From: Vulcanimicrobiota bacterium
GTDB lineage: Bacteria > Vulcanimicrobiota > Xenobia > Xenobiales > JADMJV01
Length of the DNA: 64,000 nt
NCBI GenBank assembly: GCA_017307785.1
Contig: JAFKGI010000030.1
Location: forward strand, 1-64,000
Reading direction: 5' to 3'
Shown: positions 1 to 7,740 of the stretch, one piece after another
Numbering within the stretch: position 1 is the stretch's first letter
Layout of the letters: the number at the start of each line of letters is the position of its first letter
Notes under the pieces: model-generated
Database searches by the model: none
What the model was told of the DNA's origin: nothing
The model's input: only the letters and a program-made list of their open reading frames with translations
Program-made: the position numbers and the translations under genes

Positions 1-87
1 CCTCAATGGATGATTCTTGGGAACACGCTCCTCCGGAACGACCCTGTAGGAGAACATCTCGGACTGACGGTCAACGTGGCCCCGCAC
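1..87 (-). CDS. IS5-family transposase, N-terminal fragment (runs off left edge)
   Basis: Only 29 codons are inside the window. From a GTG start at 87 the product reads V-R-G-H-V-D-R-Q-S-E-M-F-S-Y, then EERVPKNHPLR. The RQ-x-E-MFSY and (E/Q)RVPxxHPLR patterns are typical of the N-terminus of IS5-type DDE transposases. A GGGGGTG stretch just upstream can serve as ribosome binding site. An ATG at 57 is an alternative start, but the residues before it also fit the family. Insertion next to an FHA gene explains why that gene ends abruptly. Confidence 0.6.
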   Translation of the reverse strand, partial: MRGHVDRQSEMFSYRVVPEERVPKNHPLR

Positions 88-145
88 GGGTCACCCCCAA
101 GCTTATTGATAATTCAGCTTTCGTACGGGGTTGGGCAACACCCTG
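1..145 (-). mobile_element. End of an IS5-family insertion sequence (partial)
   Basis: The left edge holds the 5' end of an insertion sequence whose transposase is read leftwards out of the window. The boundary is inferred from the FHA gene on the right, which loses its domain pattern at about 150. At 146-149 lies CTAG, which fits the YTAR target that the IS5 group is known to duplicate. Reading on the minus strand, the element would start CAGGGTGTTGCCCAACCCC. The other end, and so the inverted repeat and target duplication, lies outside the window; the exact boundary is therefore an estimate. Confidence 0.55.
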
Positions 146-608
146 CTAGCTCCACCTGATTGTGGCGCTGGCCGCGGCGACCGATTTGGGTCGGCTCTCC
201 GTTCATGGGCCAGATGCGGGCCAGATACGGACTGGAATAGCACTCCAGGGTGGCCAGCAACAGTTGGCTGCGATCCAGCACCTGGATGCGGATCTCGCCC
301 CAGCGAATCTCGTCGTTGACTTCCAGACTGCCGGTTCGCCTGGGCTGGCCGTTGACCAGCACTTCTTCATCCTTGGGGTTGGCCCAGAGCACCAACTGCC
401 CGTCCATCCAGGTGAGTTGCAGACGGGGAGCGCCCGACATTTCCAGGTGGGCCCCCTGACCTGGAGCACTCACACGCGTGGTGATGCGGGTGAGGGGGAC
501 GCGCCAGCTCTCGCCGAGGGGCGAAAGAACCAGCAATTCCCAGTCACTGGCATAGAACTGCTCGCCCTCCGGCAAACGAACGACGAGAGTGGTTTCTTCC
601 TGGCTCAT
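114..608 (-). pseudogene. FHA-domain protein, 3' end lost to an IS element
   Basis: The product starts MSQEETTLVVRLPEG and shows forkhead-associated-like strands (VLVNGQPRRTG..LEVNDEIRWGEIRIQVL). Near its end a second FHA start is visible, IGRRGQRHNQVEL. FHA domains bind phosphothreonine; here the Ser-x-x-His part of the second domain is missing, because the reading frame enters the insertion sequence after NQVELA and stops at 114. An in-frame ATG at 725 exists, but its first 39 residues look like untranslated leader. The divergent neighbour is a kinase-like protein, a common FHA partner. I treat the gene as truncated and probably inactive in its second domain. Confidence 0.6.
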
Positions 609-741
609 GGGTCTGTAGCCATTGGCCGACGAGGGGGCCTCTTCCTGGTGCTGGAGCCGAACTCTTAGCAATCGCTTAGAACCCCCGCAAGCGCTCAAAT
701 AGCGAAAGGATCTGATACAACTCAAGCCAATTTAGGTCGCT

Positions 742-1602
742 ATGAACAAGCTCGGAGAGCGGCAGGTGCTGTCGCAAATCAGCCAGGGTATTTTGCAGGG
801 CTGTATCGTTTGCCAGGACGAGGGAGGCACTCAGGTTCTGCTCAAAGCCCTGGACAATCCCCAGCAACGCGACGGGGGCCAGGTCCGCAAGCTGATGGAA
901 CGCGCCCGCCGCCGCTCTTCCTGGTTGCAGCATCCCGGTTGGTGTGGTCTGCGCGAATTCTGGCTGGAGGGCGAGCAACTCTACCTGGTCGGGCAGGCTC
1001 CCAGTGCCATGACGGTGGCGTCTCATCTCCGGGAAGCATCGCCGGAGCTGTCCCTGCTGACGGCCTGGCTGGTGCAACTGGTGGATATGCTCATGGAAGT
1101 GCACAATCAACGGCAGCCGTTTTACCTGGGCAAGTTGAGCAACGAGCATTTGCGCGTCACCTCCAGCGGCGCACTCCAGCTGATCGGCCTGGACGTCAAC
1201 AGCAACTTCAAACTGCACTTCCAGGCGGGCGCCGATTTTGTCGGTCCGGATGCCAGCGTCGATGCGCGCACCGACGTGTGGTGCCTGGGACAGATCTTCG
1301 GGGAATGGCTGGACTGGTCCGGTGAAAGCGTCCGTCAGGCTTTTCTGGAGAACCGGGCTCTGCGCGAACTGGTGAACGGCATGCGCTCGGCCCACCCGGA
1401 GCGTCGCCCTTCCAGTTTGAACATCGTCAAGGTTCGTTTGGAACAGATGAAGTATCGCGCTCCTCAAGAGCGTCGCGGTCTGCTGGCCAAAATGCCGGCC
1501 GCCTGGGAGCTGGTTCAACACGAGTATCGTCAGGTCCTGATGGGAGGGGTCGCAACTTTTGTTACGGCGCTGCTGGTCATGGGCTGGCTGTTTCCAGCGT
1601 AG
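742..1602 (+). CDS. Membrane-anchored protein kinase-like protein (likely pseudokinase)
   Basis: 286 aa with the outline of a Ser/Thr kinase fold. VLLKAL near residue 35 resembles the VAIK strand with its ATP-binding lysine. The expected HRD catalytic loop is replaced by YLGKLSNEHLRVT, and no DFG is seen (LIGLDVNSN stands there). ARTDVWCLGQIFGEWL matches the helix with DVWSLG that follows the activation segment. A C-terminal hydrophobic helix (about 264-284) anchors it, with the kinase domain in the cytoplasm. Loss of the catalytic Asp suggests a scaffold rather than an enzyme. It is followed after 10 nt by a GspF-like gene, and diverges from a truncated FHA gene. Confidence 0.7.
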   Translation: MNKLGERQVLSQISQGILQGCIVCQDEGGTQVLLKALDNPQQRDGGQVRKLMERARRRSSWLQHPGWCGLREFWLEGEQLYLVGQAPSAMTVASHLREASPELSLLTAWLVQLVDMLMEVHNQRQPFYLGKLSNEHLRVTSSGALQLIGLDVNSNFKLHFQAGADFVGPDASVDARTDVWCLGQIFGEWLDWSGESVRQAFLENRALRELVNGMRSAHPERRPSSLNIVKVRLEQMKYRAPQERRGLLAKMPAAWELVQHEYRQVLMGGVATFVTALLVMGWLFPA

Positions 1603-1612
1603 GGGGATTCCA

Positions 1613-2752
1613 ATGACCATGACCGTCGTCCACGAAATTCGTCAGGCCGTTCAGGACTCGCATGACGAAAATGCCCAGCACGCTCGCATCCGTGAGTCGC
1701 GAGCGCGCTCCCGCCGACCGGCCGAAGGAGCGTTGGCGGTGTTCTTGCGCTCCTTCAGCATGATGTCCCTGGCGGGTGTCACCATGCACAACTCTTTGAC
1801 CCTGTTGGGCTACCAGTCGGAGGACGAGCCGGTGCGTCTGGCCAGCATGGAAATGGCCCAGGAAATCGCCAAAGGACACCGTCTTTCCAAAGCCATGTCC
1901 CTGCATCCCCACGTGTTCAGCAAGTTTCAGCTGAGTCTGATTCAGGTGGCCGAGCGCACCGGCAATCTCGACGAGATCTTGCTGAAAATGGCCGAGTATG
2001 AAGAAAAATCTGCCGGTTTGAACCGTAAGGTAAAAGGTGCTTTGACCTACCCGGCCTGCATCTTTGTGGTCTGTCTCCTCATGCTTATTTTCGCGCCACC
2101 GTTCGTCTTCAGCGGTATTTTCCCGATGCTGAAAAGCATGGGCGCAGGTTTGCCCTGGATCACCCGCGTGGTGATCGGACTTTCCGAGCTGGTGCGCAAT
2201 CCGCTGTTTGTCCTCACTCTGGCTGCTCTGGCCTACGCCGGCGGGCACTGGCTGATCGAGCGCTTCACTCATCCGCAAAAACGCCTCGGCACCTATCGAC
2301 GCTTGCTCAAAGTTCCGGTTCTGGGCGTGCTTCTGCGTTCGGTGGCGGTTTCGCGATTCTGTCGCTCGCTGGGCGTTCAACTCAGTGCCGGCGGAGAAAT
2401 TGTGGAAGCTCTGGCCCTGGCAGGACAAGGCTCTCAGAATCCGGTCCTGCAGGAAGCCATCCCCAAGGCCCTGGCCAGCCTGCGCGCGGGACGCGAACTC
2501 AGCCGTTGCCTCAAAGAAACCGAGTTCTTCCCCGACATGGTCATTCATCTCCTGAGAGTCGGCGAAGAAAGCGGCGAGATCCCGGAGATGCTGCGCATCT
2601 CGGCCAACTGGTTCGACGACGAAGTCGACCAGCGCATCGAAACCCTGGCCAGCTGCATTGAACCTCTGGTGATGCTGATCATGGGGGCCTGCGTGGGCGT
2701 GGTCGTCATCGCCCTGCTTCTTCCTATGATGAATCTGGTCAGCAGCCTTTAG
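1613..2752 (+). CDS. Type II secretion / type IV pilus inner-membrane protein (GspF/PilC family)
   Basis: 379 aa, close to the usual 400. Two T2SSF domains are visible, about 40-160 (FLRSFSMMSLAGVTMHNSL.., VAERTGNLDEILLKMAEYEEK) and 240-365 (FCRSLGVQLSAGGEIVEALALAG, LRVGEESGEIPEMLRISANWFDDEVD). Three hydrophobic helices follow the family plan: after the first domain, in the middle, and at the C-terminus (VMLIMGACVGVVVIALLLPMM). In the family this protein sits in the inner membrane and works with the GspE/PilB ATPase; no ATPase or pseudopilin is in this window. The ATG at 1613 was chosen because AGGGGGAT precedes it. It probably forms an operon with the kinase-like gene. Confidence 0.88.
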   Translation: MTMTVVHEIRQAVQDSHDENAQHARIRESRARSRRPAEGALAVFLRSFSMMSLAGVTMHNSLTLLGYQSEDEPVRLASMEMAQEIAKGHRLSKAMSLHPHVFSKFQLSLIQVAERTGNLDEILLKMAEYEEKSAGLNRKVKGALTYPACIFVVCLLMLIFAPPFVFSGIFPMLKSMGAGLPWITRVVIGLSELVRNPLFVLTLAALAYAGGHWLIERFTHPQKRLGTYRRLLKVPVLGVLLRSVAVSRFCRSLGVQLSAGGEIVEALALAGQGSQNPVLQEAIPKALASLRAGRELSRCLKETEFFPDMVIHLLRVGEESGEIPEMLRISANWFDDEVDQRIETLASCIEPLVMLIMGACVGVVVIALLLPMMNLVSSL

Positions 2753-2824
2753 AGTTCCTTTACAGGAGAGCCTTCCTTTCAACGGGAAGCCACGAGCCCT
2801 TAGATACGTGAAGGAGCTCTAGAA

Positions 2825-3838
2825 ATGGCCAGTATGCGAGCCGCTCAAGTCACCCACGCGGGTGGCCCCTTGGAAATCGTCGAGCGCGAGATCCCCCATC
2901 CGGGTCCCGGTCAGGTACGCATCAAGGTCGAGGCCTGCGGAGTCTGCCACAGCGACTCTTTCACCAAGGAAGGCCACTGGCCCGGACTGGTCTTTCCTCG
3001 CGTGCCCGGACACGAAGTGGCCGGCTTCGTCGACGAGGTCGGGGATGGGGTTACGGTCTGGAAAAAGGGTCAGCGCGTGGGTGTGGGCTGGCACGGCGGC
3101 CACGACTTTACCTGCGATTCTTGTCGACGCGGTGATTTCATCGCCTGCGCTAACGCCCAGGTCTGCGGCATCAGCTACGACGGGGGATACCAGGAATACA
3201 TGCTGGCCCCGCAGGAAGCGGTGGCCGCCATGCCCGAGGGTTTGGACCTGGTGGAAGCGGCCCCGCTGATGTGCGCCGGCATCACCACCTACAACGCTCT
3301 ACGCAACAGCGGAGCCCGGCCCGGCGACCTGGTGGCCGTGCAAGGAATCGGCGGTCTCGGCCATCTCGGAATTCAGTATGCCGCGCAAGCCGGCTACCGC
3401 GTGGTGGCTATCAGTCGTGGGGCTTCCAATGCGGAACTGGCGGCCGGCTTCGGCGCTCATCACTACATTGACAGCGCGGCCGCTGATGCCGTGGCGGAAC
3501 TGCAGAAACTGGGAGGCGCCCGGGTCATTCTGGCCACCGCGCCCACTGCCAAACCGATGAGCGCCCTGATTCCGGGATTAGCGGTCGGCGGCAAAATGAT
3601 CGTGGTCGGCGCGACCACCGATCCCATCGAAGTTCCCAGTATCCAGCTGATTGGCGCTCGCCGCAGCATTCATGGCTGGCCCTCGGGAACCGCCCGCGAT
3701 TCTGAGGATGCGCTCCGCTTCGCGGAAATGACGGGGGTCCGGCCCAAACTGGAGCGCTTTCCCTTCGAACAGGTCAACCAGGCCTACGAGCGCATGATGA
3801 GCGGCAAAGCCGTCTATCGGGTGGTGCTTACTTTTTAA
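2825..3838 (+). CDS. Zinc-dependent alcohol dehydrogenase (MDR family)
   Basis: 337 aa, standard for the family. It oxidises an alcohol or reduces an aldehyde using NAD(P). GVCHSD holds the catalytic zinc Cys and GHE the catalytic His-Glu pair. The Rossmann loop is GIGGLGHLGIQYA. The structural zinc site reads C-x2-C-x7-C, but the first of the usual four Cys is replaced by Asp, so this lobe may bind zinc less tightly or use Asp as ligand. A clear ribosome site (AAGGAG) precedes the ATG. Its stop codon overlaps the stop of the convergent small gene at 3835. The substrate cannot be told from sequence. Confidence 0.92.
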   Translation: MASMRAAQVTHAGGPLEIVEREIPHPGPGQVRIKVEACGVCHSDSFTKEGHWPGLVFPRVPGHEVAGFVDEVGDGVTVWKKGQRVGVGWHGGHDFTCDSCRRGDFIACANAQVCGISYDGGYQEYMLAPQEAVAAMPEGLDLVEAAPLMCAGITTYNALRNSGARPGDLVAVQGIGGLGHLGIQYAAQAGYRVVAISRGASNAELAAGFGAHHYIDSAAADAVAELQKLGGARVILATAPTAKPMSALIPGLAVGGKMIVVGATTDPIEVPSIQLIGARRSIHGWPSGTARDSEDALRFAEMTGVRPKLERFPFEQVNQAYERMMSGKAVYRVVLTF

Positions 3839-4173
3839 GTTGGGTTCAAGCCCGGATGGCGCGGTTCATGACAAGGAAGTGCGACTCCCGGCAGCTCTTC
3901 GATCAGGGAGAGTAAGGACTCAAGAGGGTAGTCGGGTTCGCGCAGGGCCCGGCTGGATTGGTGAATGCGATTGAAGAAGGTGGCCTGCGAACCGTCGTAC
4001 CAGTCCAGCGAGGCTCCCAACCGCTCCAGTTCAGCATCGACCTCAAACGGACTGTTCGGGTTGGCAAACCAGTCCATCCAAGCGGGCGACAACAGCGGGG
4101 CATAGGGCTGGAGCCGCTGGACCATCAGCCGCAGACCCTCTGAGCGGGTCAAGGGGTAAATTCGGCGACCCAT
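3835..4173 (-). CDS. Small hypothetical protein downstream of endonuclease I
   Basis: About 112 aa from an ATG at 4173 that overlaps the end of the nuclease gene by 25 nt; a TTG that overlaps the nuclease stop and an ATG at 4125 are alternatives. The sequence (LTRSEGLRLMVQRLQPYAPLLSPAWMDWFANP..) is acidic, soluble and has no signal or membrane segment. I do not recognise a family. Overlap with the nuclease and same orientation suggest translational coupling, so it may be a partner or inhibitor of the nuclease, but that is only inferred from position. Confidence 0.5.
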   Translation of the reverse strand: MGRRIYPLTRSEGLRLMVQRLQPYAPLLSPAWMDWFANPNSPFEVDAELERLGASLDWYDGSQATFFNRIHQSSRALREPDYPLESLLSLIEELPGVALPCHEPRHPGLNPT

Positions 4174-5021
4174 TCCGGGTGATCGATGAAGGGATTGCGG
4201 TTGCCCTGCAATTTCTGGATCTCGGAGTTCCGGTGTTTCTCGCGCAGATCCGGTGGGTCTTCGGCAGACCACTGCTTGAGCAAGGCCACCTGTTGGGGGG
4301 TATAGGGCAGCTTGACCTTGGGGTAGCGCAGCATGAAGTAAAGGGTGGCGCGAGCCACTTCGCCCCGACCGCCGACCGGCTTATAGGTTCCGTAGGGTTG
4401 GTCCCCCCGGTCGCTGTTGGCCTTGATGTCACATGCGTAGAGATGGTGCAGGTCGCTGCGCATCGGCTCTTTCTCGTTGAAGTAAGCCTGGGGAACGACG
4501 TGCTCGCAGTTCAGGGTGGCGGCGCCCCTTTGAAAACCTAACCAGGCGCCCATCACCTCGGGACCGGCCAGGGAAGCGCCGGCAATGGTGGAGATGTCCT
4601 GCTGGGACAAGGTGGTCAGCGAAATGTCCGGATACTTCAGAACCTGCAGCGGCTCTTCGGTGTAAATGCTGCGCACGGTGCCATCGGGATGGCGATCCAC
4701 GGTGGAATACAGATTTTTGGCGACGACATAATGGTAGCCTCGCTCATCCGGCCGGTGGGTGCTGGTCACCAGCTCGCGCAACCCCTCGGTTCCGCGCACC
4801 GAGCCATAGTAGGCGGCAGCCGCGGCCTGGTCCGCCTGCTCATCGTAATACTCGAGAGGTGCCTGAGGATGGGGCACCTGGGTGGAGGAAATGAACTTTT
4901 CATAGGGCTTGCCGAACTTCGGCCGGGAACCCTTGAACAGGTCCTCCAGCTGGGGGACGGTCTGCTGACTGCGCTTGGCCGGGACCTGTGGCCGCGGGGG
5001 AGGGGAGGCGGGAATTTCCAT
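4149..5021 (-). CDS. Endonuclease I family nuclease with a proline-rich N-terminal leader
   Basis: 290 aa. The core matches the endonuclease I (EndA/Bsn) family, a beta-beta-alpha metal nuclease: NCEHVVPQAYF carries the catalytic His, MRSDLHHLYA and KANSDRGDQPYG follow as usual, then RATLYFMLRYP and LQGNRNPFIDHPEWV close the domain. Family members degrade DNA and are mostly exported. Here there is no Sec signal; residues 1-25 are Pro/Ser/Gln-rich (MEIPASPPPRPQVPAKRSQQ), a type of leader shared with several genes in this window. It lies 23 nt downstream of the glycine-rich gene at 5854 and probably in one operon with it. Confidence 0.85.
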   Translation of the reverse strand: MEIPASPPPRPQVPAKRSQQTVPQLEDLFKGSRPKFGKPYEKFISSTQVPHPQAPLEYYDEQADQAAAAAYYGSVRGTEGLRELVTSTHRPDERGYHYVVAKNLYSTVDRHPDGTVRSIYTEEPLQVLKYPDISLTTLSQQDISTIAGASLAGPEVMGAWLGFQRGAATLNCEHVVPQAYFNEKEPMRSDLHHLYACDIKANSDRGDQPYGTYKPVGGRGEVARATLYFMLRYPKVKLPYTPQQVALLKQWSAEDPPDLREKHRNSEIQKLQGNRNPFIDHPEWVAEFTP

Positions 5022-5044
5022 TGGGCCGTTTTTCGGGCGCTGCC

Positions 5045-5854
5045 TTACGATTCCTGGGAAGCTTCTTGCGGGAAGCTGTACATCGTCGACTGCTGGAACG
5101 GGGTCGTCCAGCCTTTGCCTTGTCCTCGTGCTTCCAGGGCGCCGGCCGCCAGAGCGGATACGCCCAGACCTGCACCGGCCAGACCCAGAAGAGTCGGGTC
5201 GCCGACCACGGCTCCCATGATCAGGGCACCGGCTCCGAGCAGGTGACTGCCCATCGTCAGAGCCTGGAGCGGCTGGTCGCGGCTGGAGTCATTGAACATC
5301 TGACCCATCGAGAAGAAGCCCAGACCCAGGACCGGGACGGCGGTGGCCAGGGCCGAGCCCGCCACGGCGGCGCAATTTTTCAAGGAGTGCTTGAGTCGGT
5401 AGCTGCGGGTGTTGGGATCGACTCGCTCGGATTTGGTGACGGTGACTTCGCCGTTTCTCGAAGGAGAGATGGAGAGACCGCTGCCGTCCTGGGCGGTAGC
5501 CCCACTGGAGCCATCCTGCATCCAGTAGGCCGCCGATCGGCCCGTGGAATCGAAAAGGCGAAACTGCTTGAGTTGACCGTTCTCCATCTCGACCTGACCG
5601 CTGAAGTTGCCTTGAATGGCGGCCGAGTCAATGGCTCTTTCCGGGAAACGGAAGCTTCCGCTAGAGGAGTCGCCCAACTGGCTCAGTTCCGAACCCAGCG
5701 CGCCCAGGTCCTGATGCATGGTCCTGGCTTTTTGCAGCAGGGCGGGATTTCTTTTGGAACTGGAATTGCCAACGATGATCACGAACGGGTCTCCTCTGAT
5801 GTCTTCTGAGGTCAGCTTAGCGGGGCCGCCTGAAATTTGACGGAAAGTTTGCAT
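5045..5854 (-). CDS. Glycine/alanine-rich hydrophobic protein, unknown function
   Basis: 269 aa, starting MQTFRQISGGPAKLTSED; the ATG at 5854 is preceded by AGGTGA at good distance, whereas the GTG at 5863 is not. The first 150 residues are polar and Ser/Gly-rich; the last 110 contain two to three Ala/Gly-rich hydrophobic stretches (CAAVAGSALATAVPVLGLGFF, LLGAGALIMGAVVGDPTLLGLAGAGLGVSALAAG). The N-terminus and the glycine-zipper-like segments resemble the proteins starting at 58593 and 57538 (MKIQTFR, MKIQNYS). The nuclease gene follows directly. No known domain was recognised. Confidence 0.7.
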   Translation of the reverse strand: MQTFRQISGGPAKLTSEDIRGDPFVIIVGNSSSKRNPALLQKARTMHQDLGALGSELSQLGDSSSGSFRFPERAIDSAAIQGNFSGQVEMENGQLKQFRLFDSTGRSAAYWMQDGSSGATAQDGSGLSISPSRNGEVTVTKSERVDPNTRSYRLKHSLKNCAAVAGSALATAVPVLGLGFFSMGQMFNDSSRDQPLQALTMGSHLLGAGALIMGAVVGDPTLLGLAGAGLGVSALAAGALEARGQGKGWTTPFQQSTMYSFPQEASQES

Positions 5855-5942
5855 CTCGTTCACCTGGCATCTTCAAAGCAGGTTCTGGTTTGCCGATGGA
5901 GCACTATGGCAAGCCGAAATCTCTAGAAAGCGTGGGCGGACG

Positions 5943-7739
5943 ATGAATAAGAAATGGCTGAGTGCTCTGTTGCTGGGAAATTTGCTGTCGCTGGCCGCCT
6001 GCGCTCAGCAATTGGATAGCGATGGAGACGGCCTTCCCGACGATTGGGAGACCCGAGGGGTCACGGTGGGCGGCGTCTTTCTGGATTTGCCCGCGATGGG
6101 GGCGGACCCGCTCCACAAAGACCTTTTCGTCCAGGTGGACTATATGGTCGGCAGCGACCACACCCACCAGCCCAAAACCGAGAGCCTAAAGCAAATCGTG
6201 GACTGCTTCGCCTTCGCCCCGGTCAGCAATCCCGACGGCAGGTACGGCATCAACATTCACATCGATGCGGGTCCGGATACCATCATGAGCGGCACCAAAA
6301 CCTGGGACTCCCTGTCGCGCGCCAAGGAATTGCCTCACGTGGACTTTTTCGGAGCGGTGACCTCTCAAGGCTGGCCTGATTTCGCCTCGGTCGATCAGGT
6401 CAAGGCCACCAATCTGCCGCCGGAACGCCTGGGAGTCTTCCGCTACTGCCTGTACATCCACCAGATCACCGGACAGGGCGGAACCAGCGGTTACGCTCGC
6501 AATATCCCCAGCGACGACTTTATCGTCTCGCTGGGAGCCTGGTCGGCCAAAGAGGGGACGGTGGTGCAGCAGTCCGGCACCTTCGTGCATGAATTGGGCC
6601 ACACGCTGGGCCTGCGTCATGGCGGCCCCAACCACGTCCATCGCAAGCCCAACTATCTGAGCGTGATGAACTATCTCTACCAGACCCGCGGTTTGCGCTA
6701 CAACAGCCGGGACGGACTGGTGGATTTTAGTCGCTACGCGACCGCTACCCTGGATGAATACAACCTCAACGAAACGCTGGGAATTACCGGTGCTCCCGCC
6801 AACTACGGCGCCCGCTGGCTCAGCAAGGACAGCAATGGCACGCTGCGAGACAATCTGGTCAACTTTGCTTCGCGAGCCATCGACTGGAATGGCGACGGGG
6901 TGATCTCCAACGATGTGGCCCATGATATCAACAACGATGGCAGAGAAGAGCTGCTGGCCACTCAGAATGACTGGACCTCCATCGTCTATGCGGCCGGCTC
7001 GGTAGGGCAGGCGCCCATCAAAAAGGTAGAGCCCGAGCCCCTCGAGGGCGAACTGGATCTCACCACCGACGAGCAATTGAGCACCGAGTATGCCGTTTCC
7101 GTGGATTCCCTGGGGGACGCTTCCGCCGACCCCGGCGGGAGCGCCAACCTTCATTTTACTGTCTCCAACCAGGGCAGCCTGCCCGACAGCTACACTCTGA
7201 GTGGGGAGAGCGAGCATCACTGGACCGTCACCACCAGTCCCACCACCCTGAACCTGGCTCCCGGCGCCTCCCAGGACGTCCAGGTGACCGTCCAGGTGCC
7301 CGCCGGGGCTGCGTCGGGACTGGAAGAGGAAGTGGAGCTACTGGCCCGCAGCGGCGACCTGGTCGACAGCGACGTGGAGGATGTGGTGGTGGCCGGCGCG
7401 ATACCCGACGTCAACGGCTCTGGTTCCGGTTTCTCCGGTGGTTCCAGCGGTTGTTTCGTGGCCACCGCCGCCTACGGCTCCTACCTGGACCCCCACGTGG
7501 TCACGCTGCGCAACTTCCGCGACCAGTGCCTCATGCCCGTCGCTCCGGGGCTGGTCCAGGCCTATTATCAGCATTCTCCGCCCCTGGCCCGGGCCGTCGT
7601 TCGCCACAGCTGGCTCAAAGCCGGCGCTCTGGCTGTCCTCACTCCGTTGGTGCTGGTTCTGGAGCATCCGATCGCGGCTCTGCTGCTGTTGCTGACCATC
7701 CTCACCCAGCTGCGACGTCGCCGCCGCGCTCGGGGCTGA
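5943..7739 (+). CDS. Lipoprotein metzincin-like protease with CFI-box C-terminal tail
   Basis: 598 aa. A lipobox (LLSLAAC) at about 19 makes it a lipoprotein. DSDGDGLPDDWE and DWNGDGVISND are calcium-binding loops. The zinc site HELGHTLGLRH is at about 216-226, followed by a Met-turn (SVMNYLY), so an active zinc endopeptidase is likely. After a beta-sandwich (about 370-490, with N-x-G-S-L-P-D-S-Y and LNLAPGASQDVQVTV) comes Gly/Ser linker and the CFI-box: CFVATAAYGSYLDPHV, LRNFRDQCL, YYQHSPPLA. The tail ends in a hydrophobic helix and RRRRRARG, like a sorting signal. It is divergent from the glycine-rich gene at 5854. Confidence 0.85.
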   Translation: MNKKWLSALLLGNLLSLAACAQQLDSDGDGLPDDWETRGVTVGGVFLDLPAMGADPLHKDLFVQVDYMVGSDHTHQPKTESLKQIVDCFAFAPVSNPDGRYGINIHIDAGPDTIMSGTKTWDSLSRAKELPHVDFFGAVTSQGWPDFASVDQVKATNLPPERLGVFRYCLYIHQITGQGGTSGYARNIPSDDFIVSLGAWSAKEGTVVQQSGTFVHELGHTLGLRHGGPNHVHRKPNYLSVMNYLYQTRGLRYNSRDGLVDFSRYATATLDEYNLNETLGITGAPANYGARWLSKDSNGTLRDNLVNFASRAIDWNGDGVISNDVAHDINNDGREELLATQNDWTSIVYAAGSVGQAPIKKVEPEPLEGELDLTTDEQLSTEYAVSVDSLGDASADPGGSANLHFTVSNQGSLPDSYTLSGESEHHWTVTTSPTTLNLAPGASQDVQVTVQVPAGAASGLEEEVELLARSGDLVDSDVEDVVVAGAIPDVNGSGSGFSGGSSGCFVATAAYGSYLDPHVVTLRNFRDQCLMPVAPGLVQAYYQHSPPLARAVVRHSWLKAGALAVLTPLVLVLEHPIAALLLLLTILTQLRRRRRARG

Positions 7740-7740
7740 G

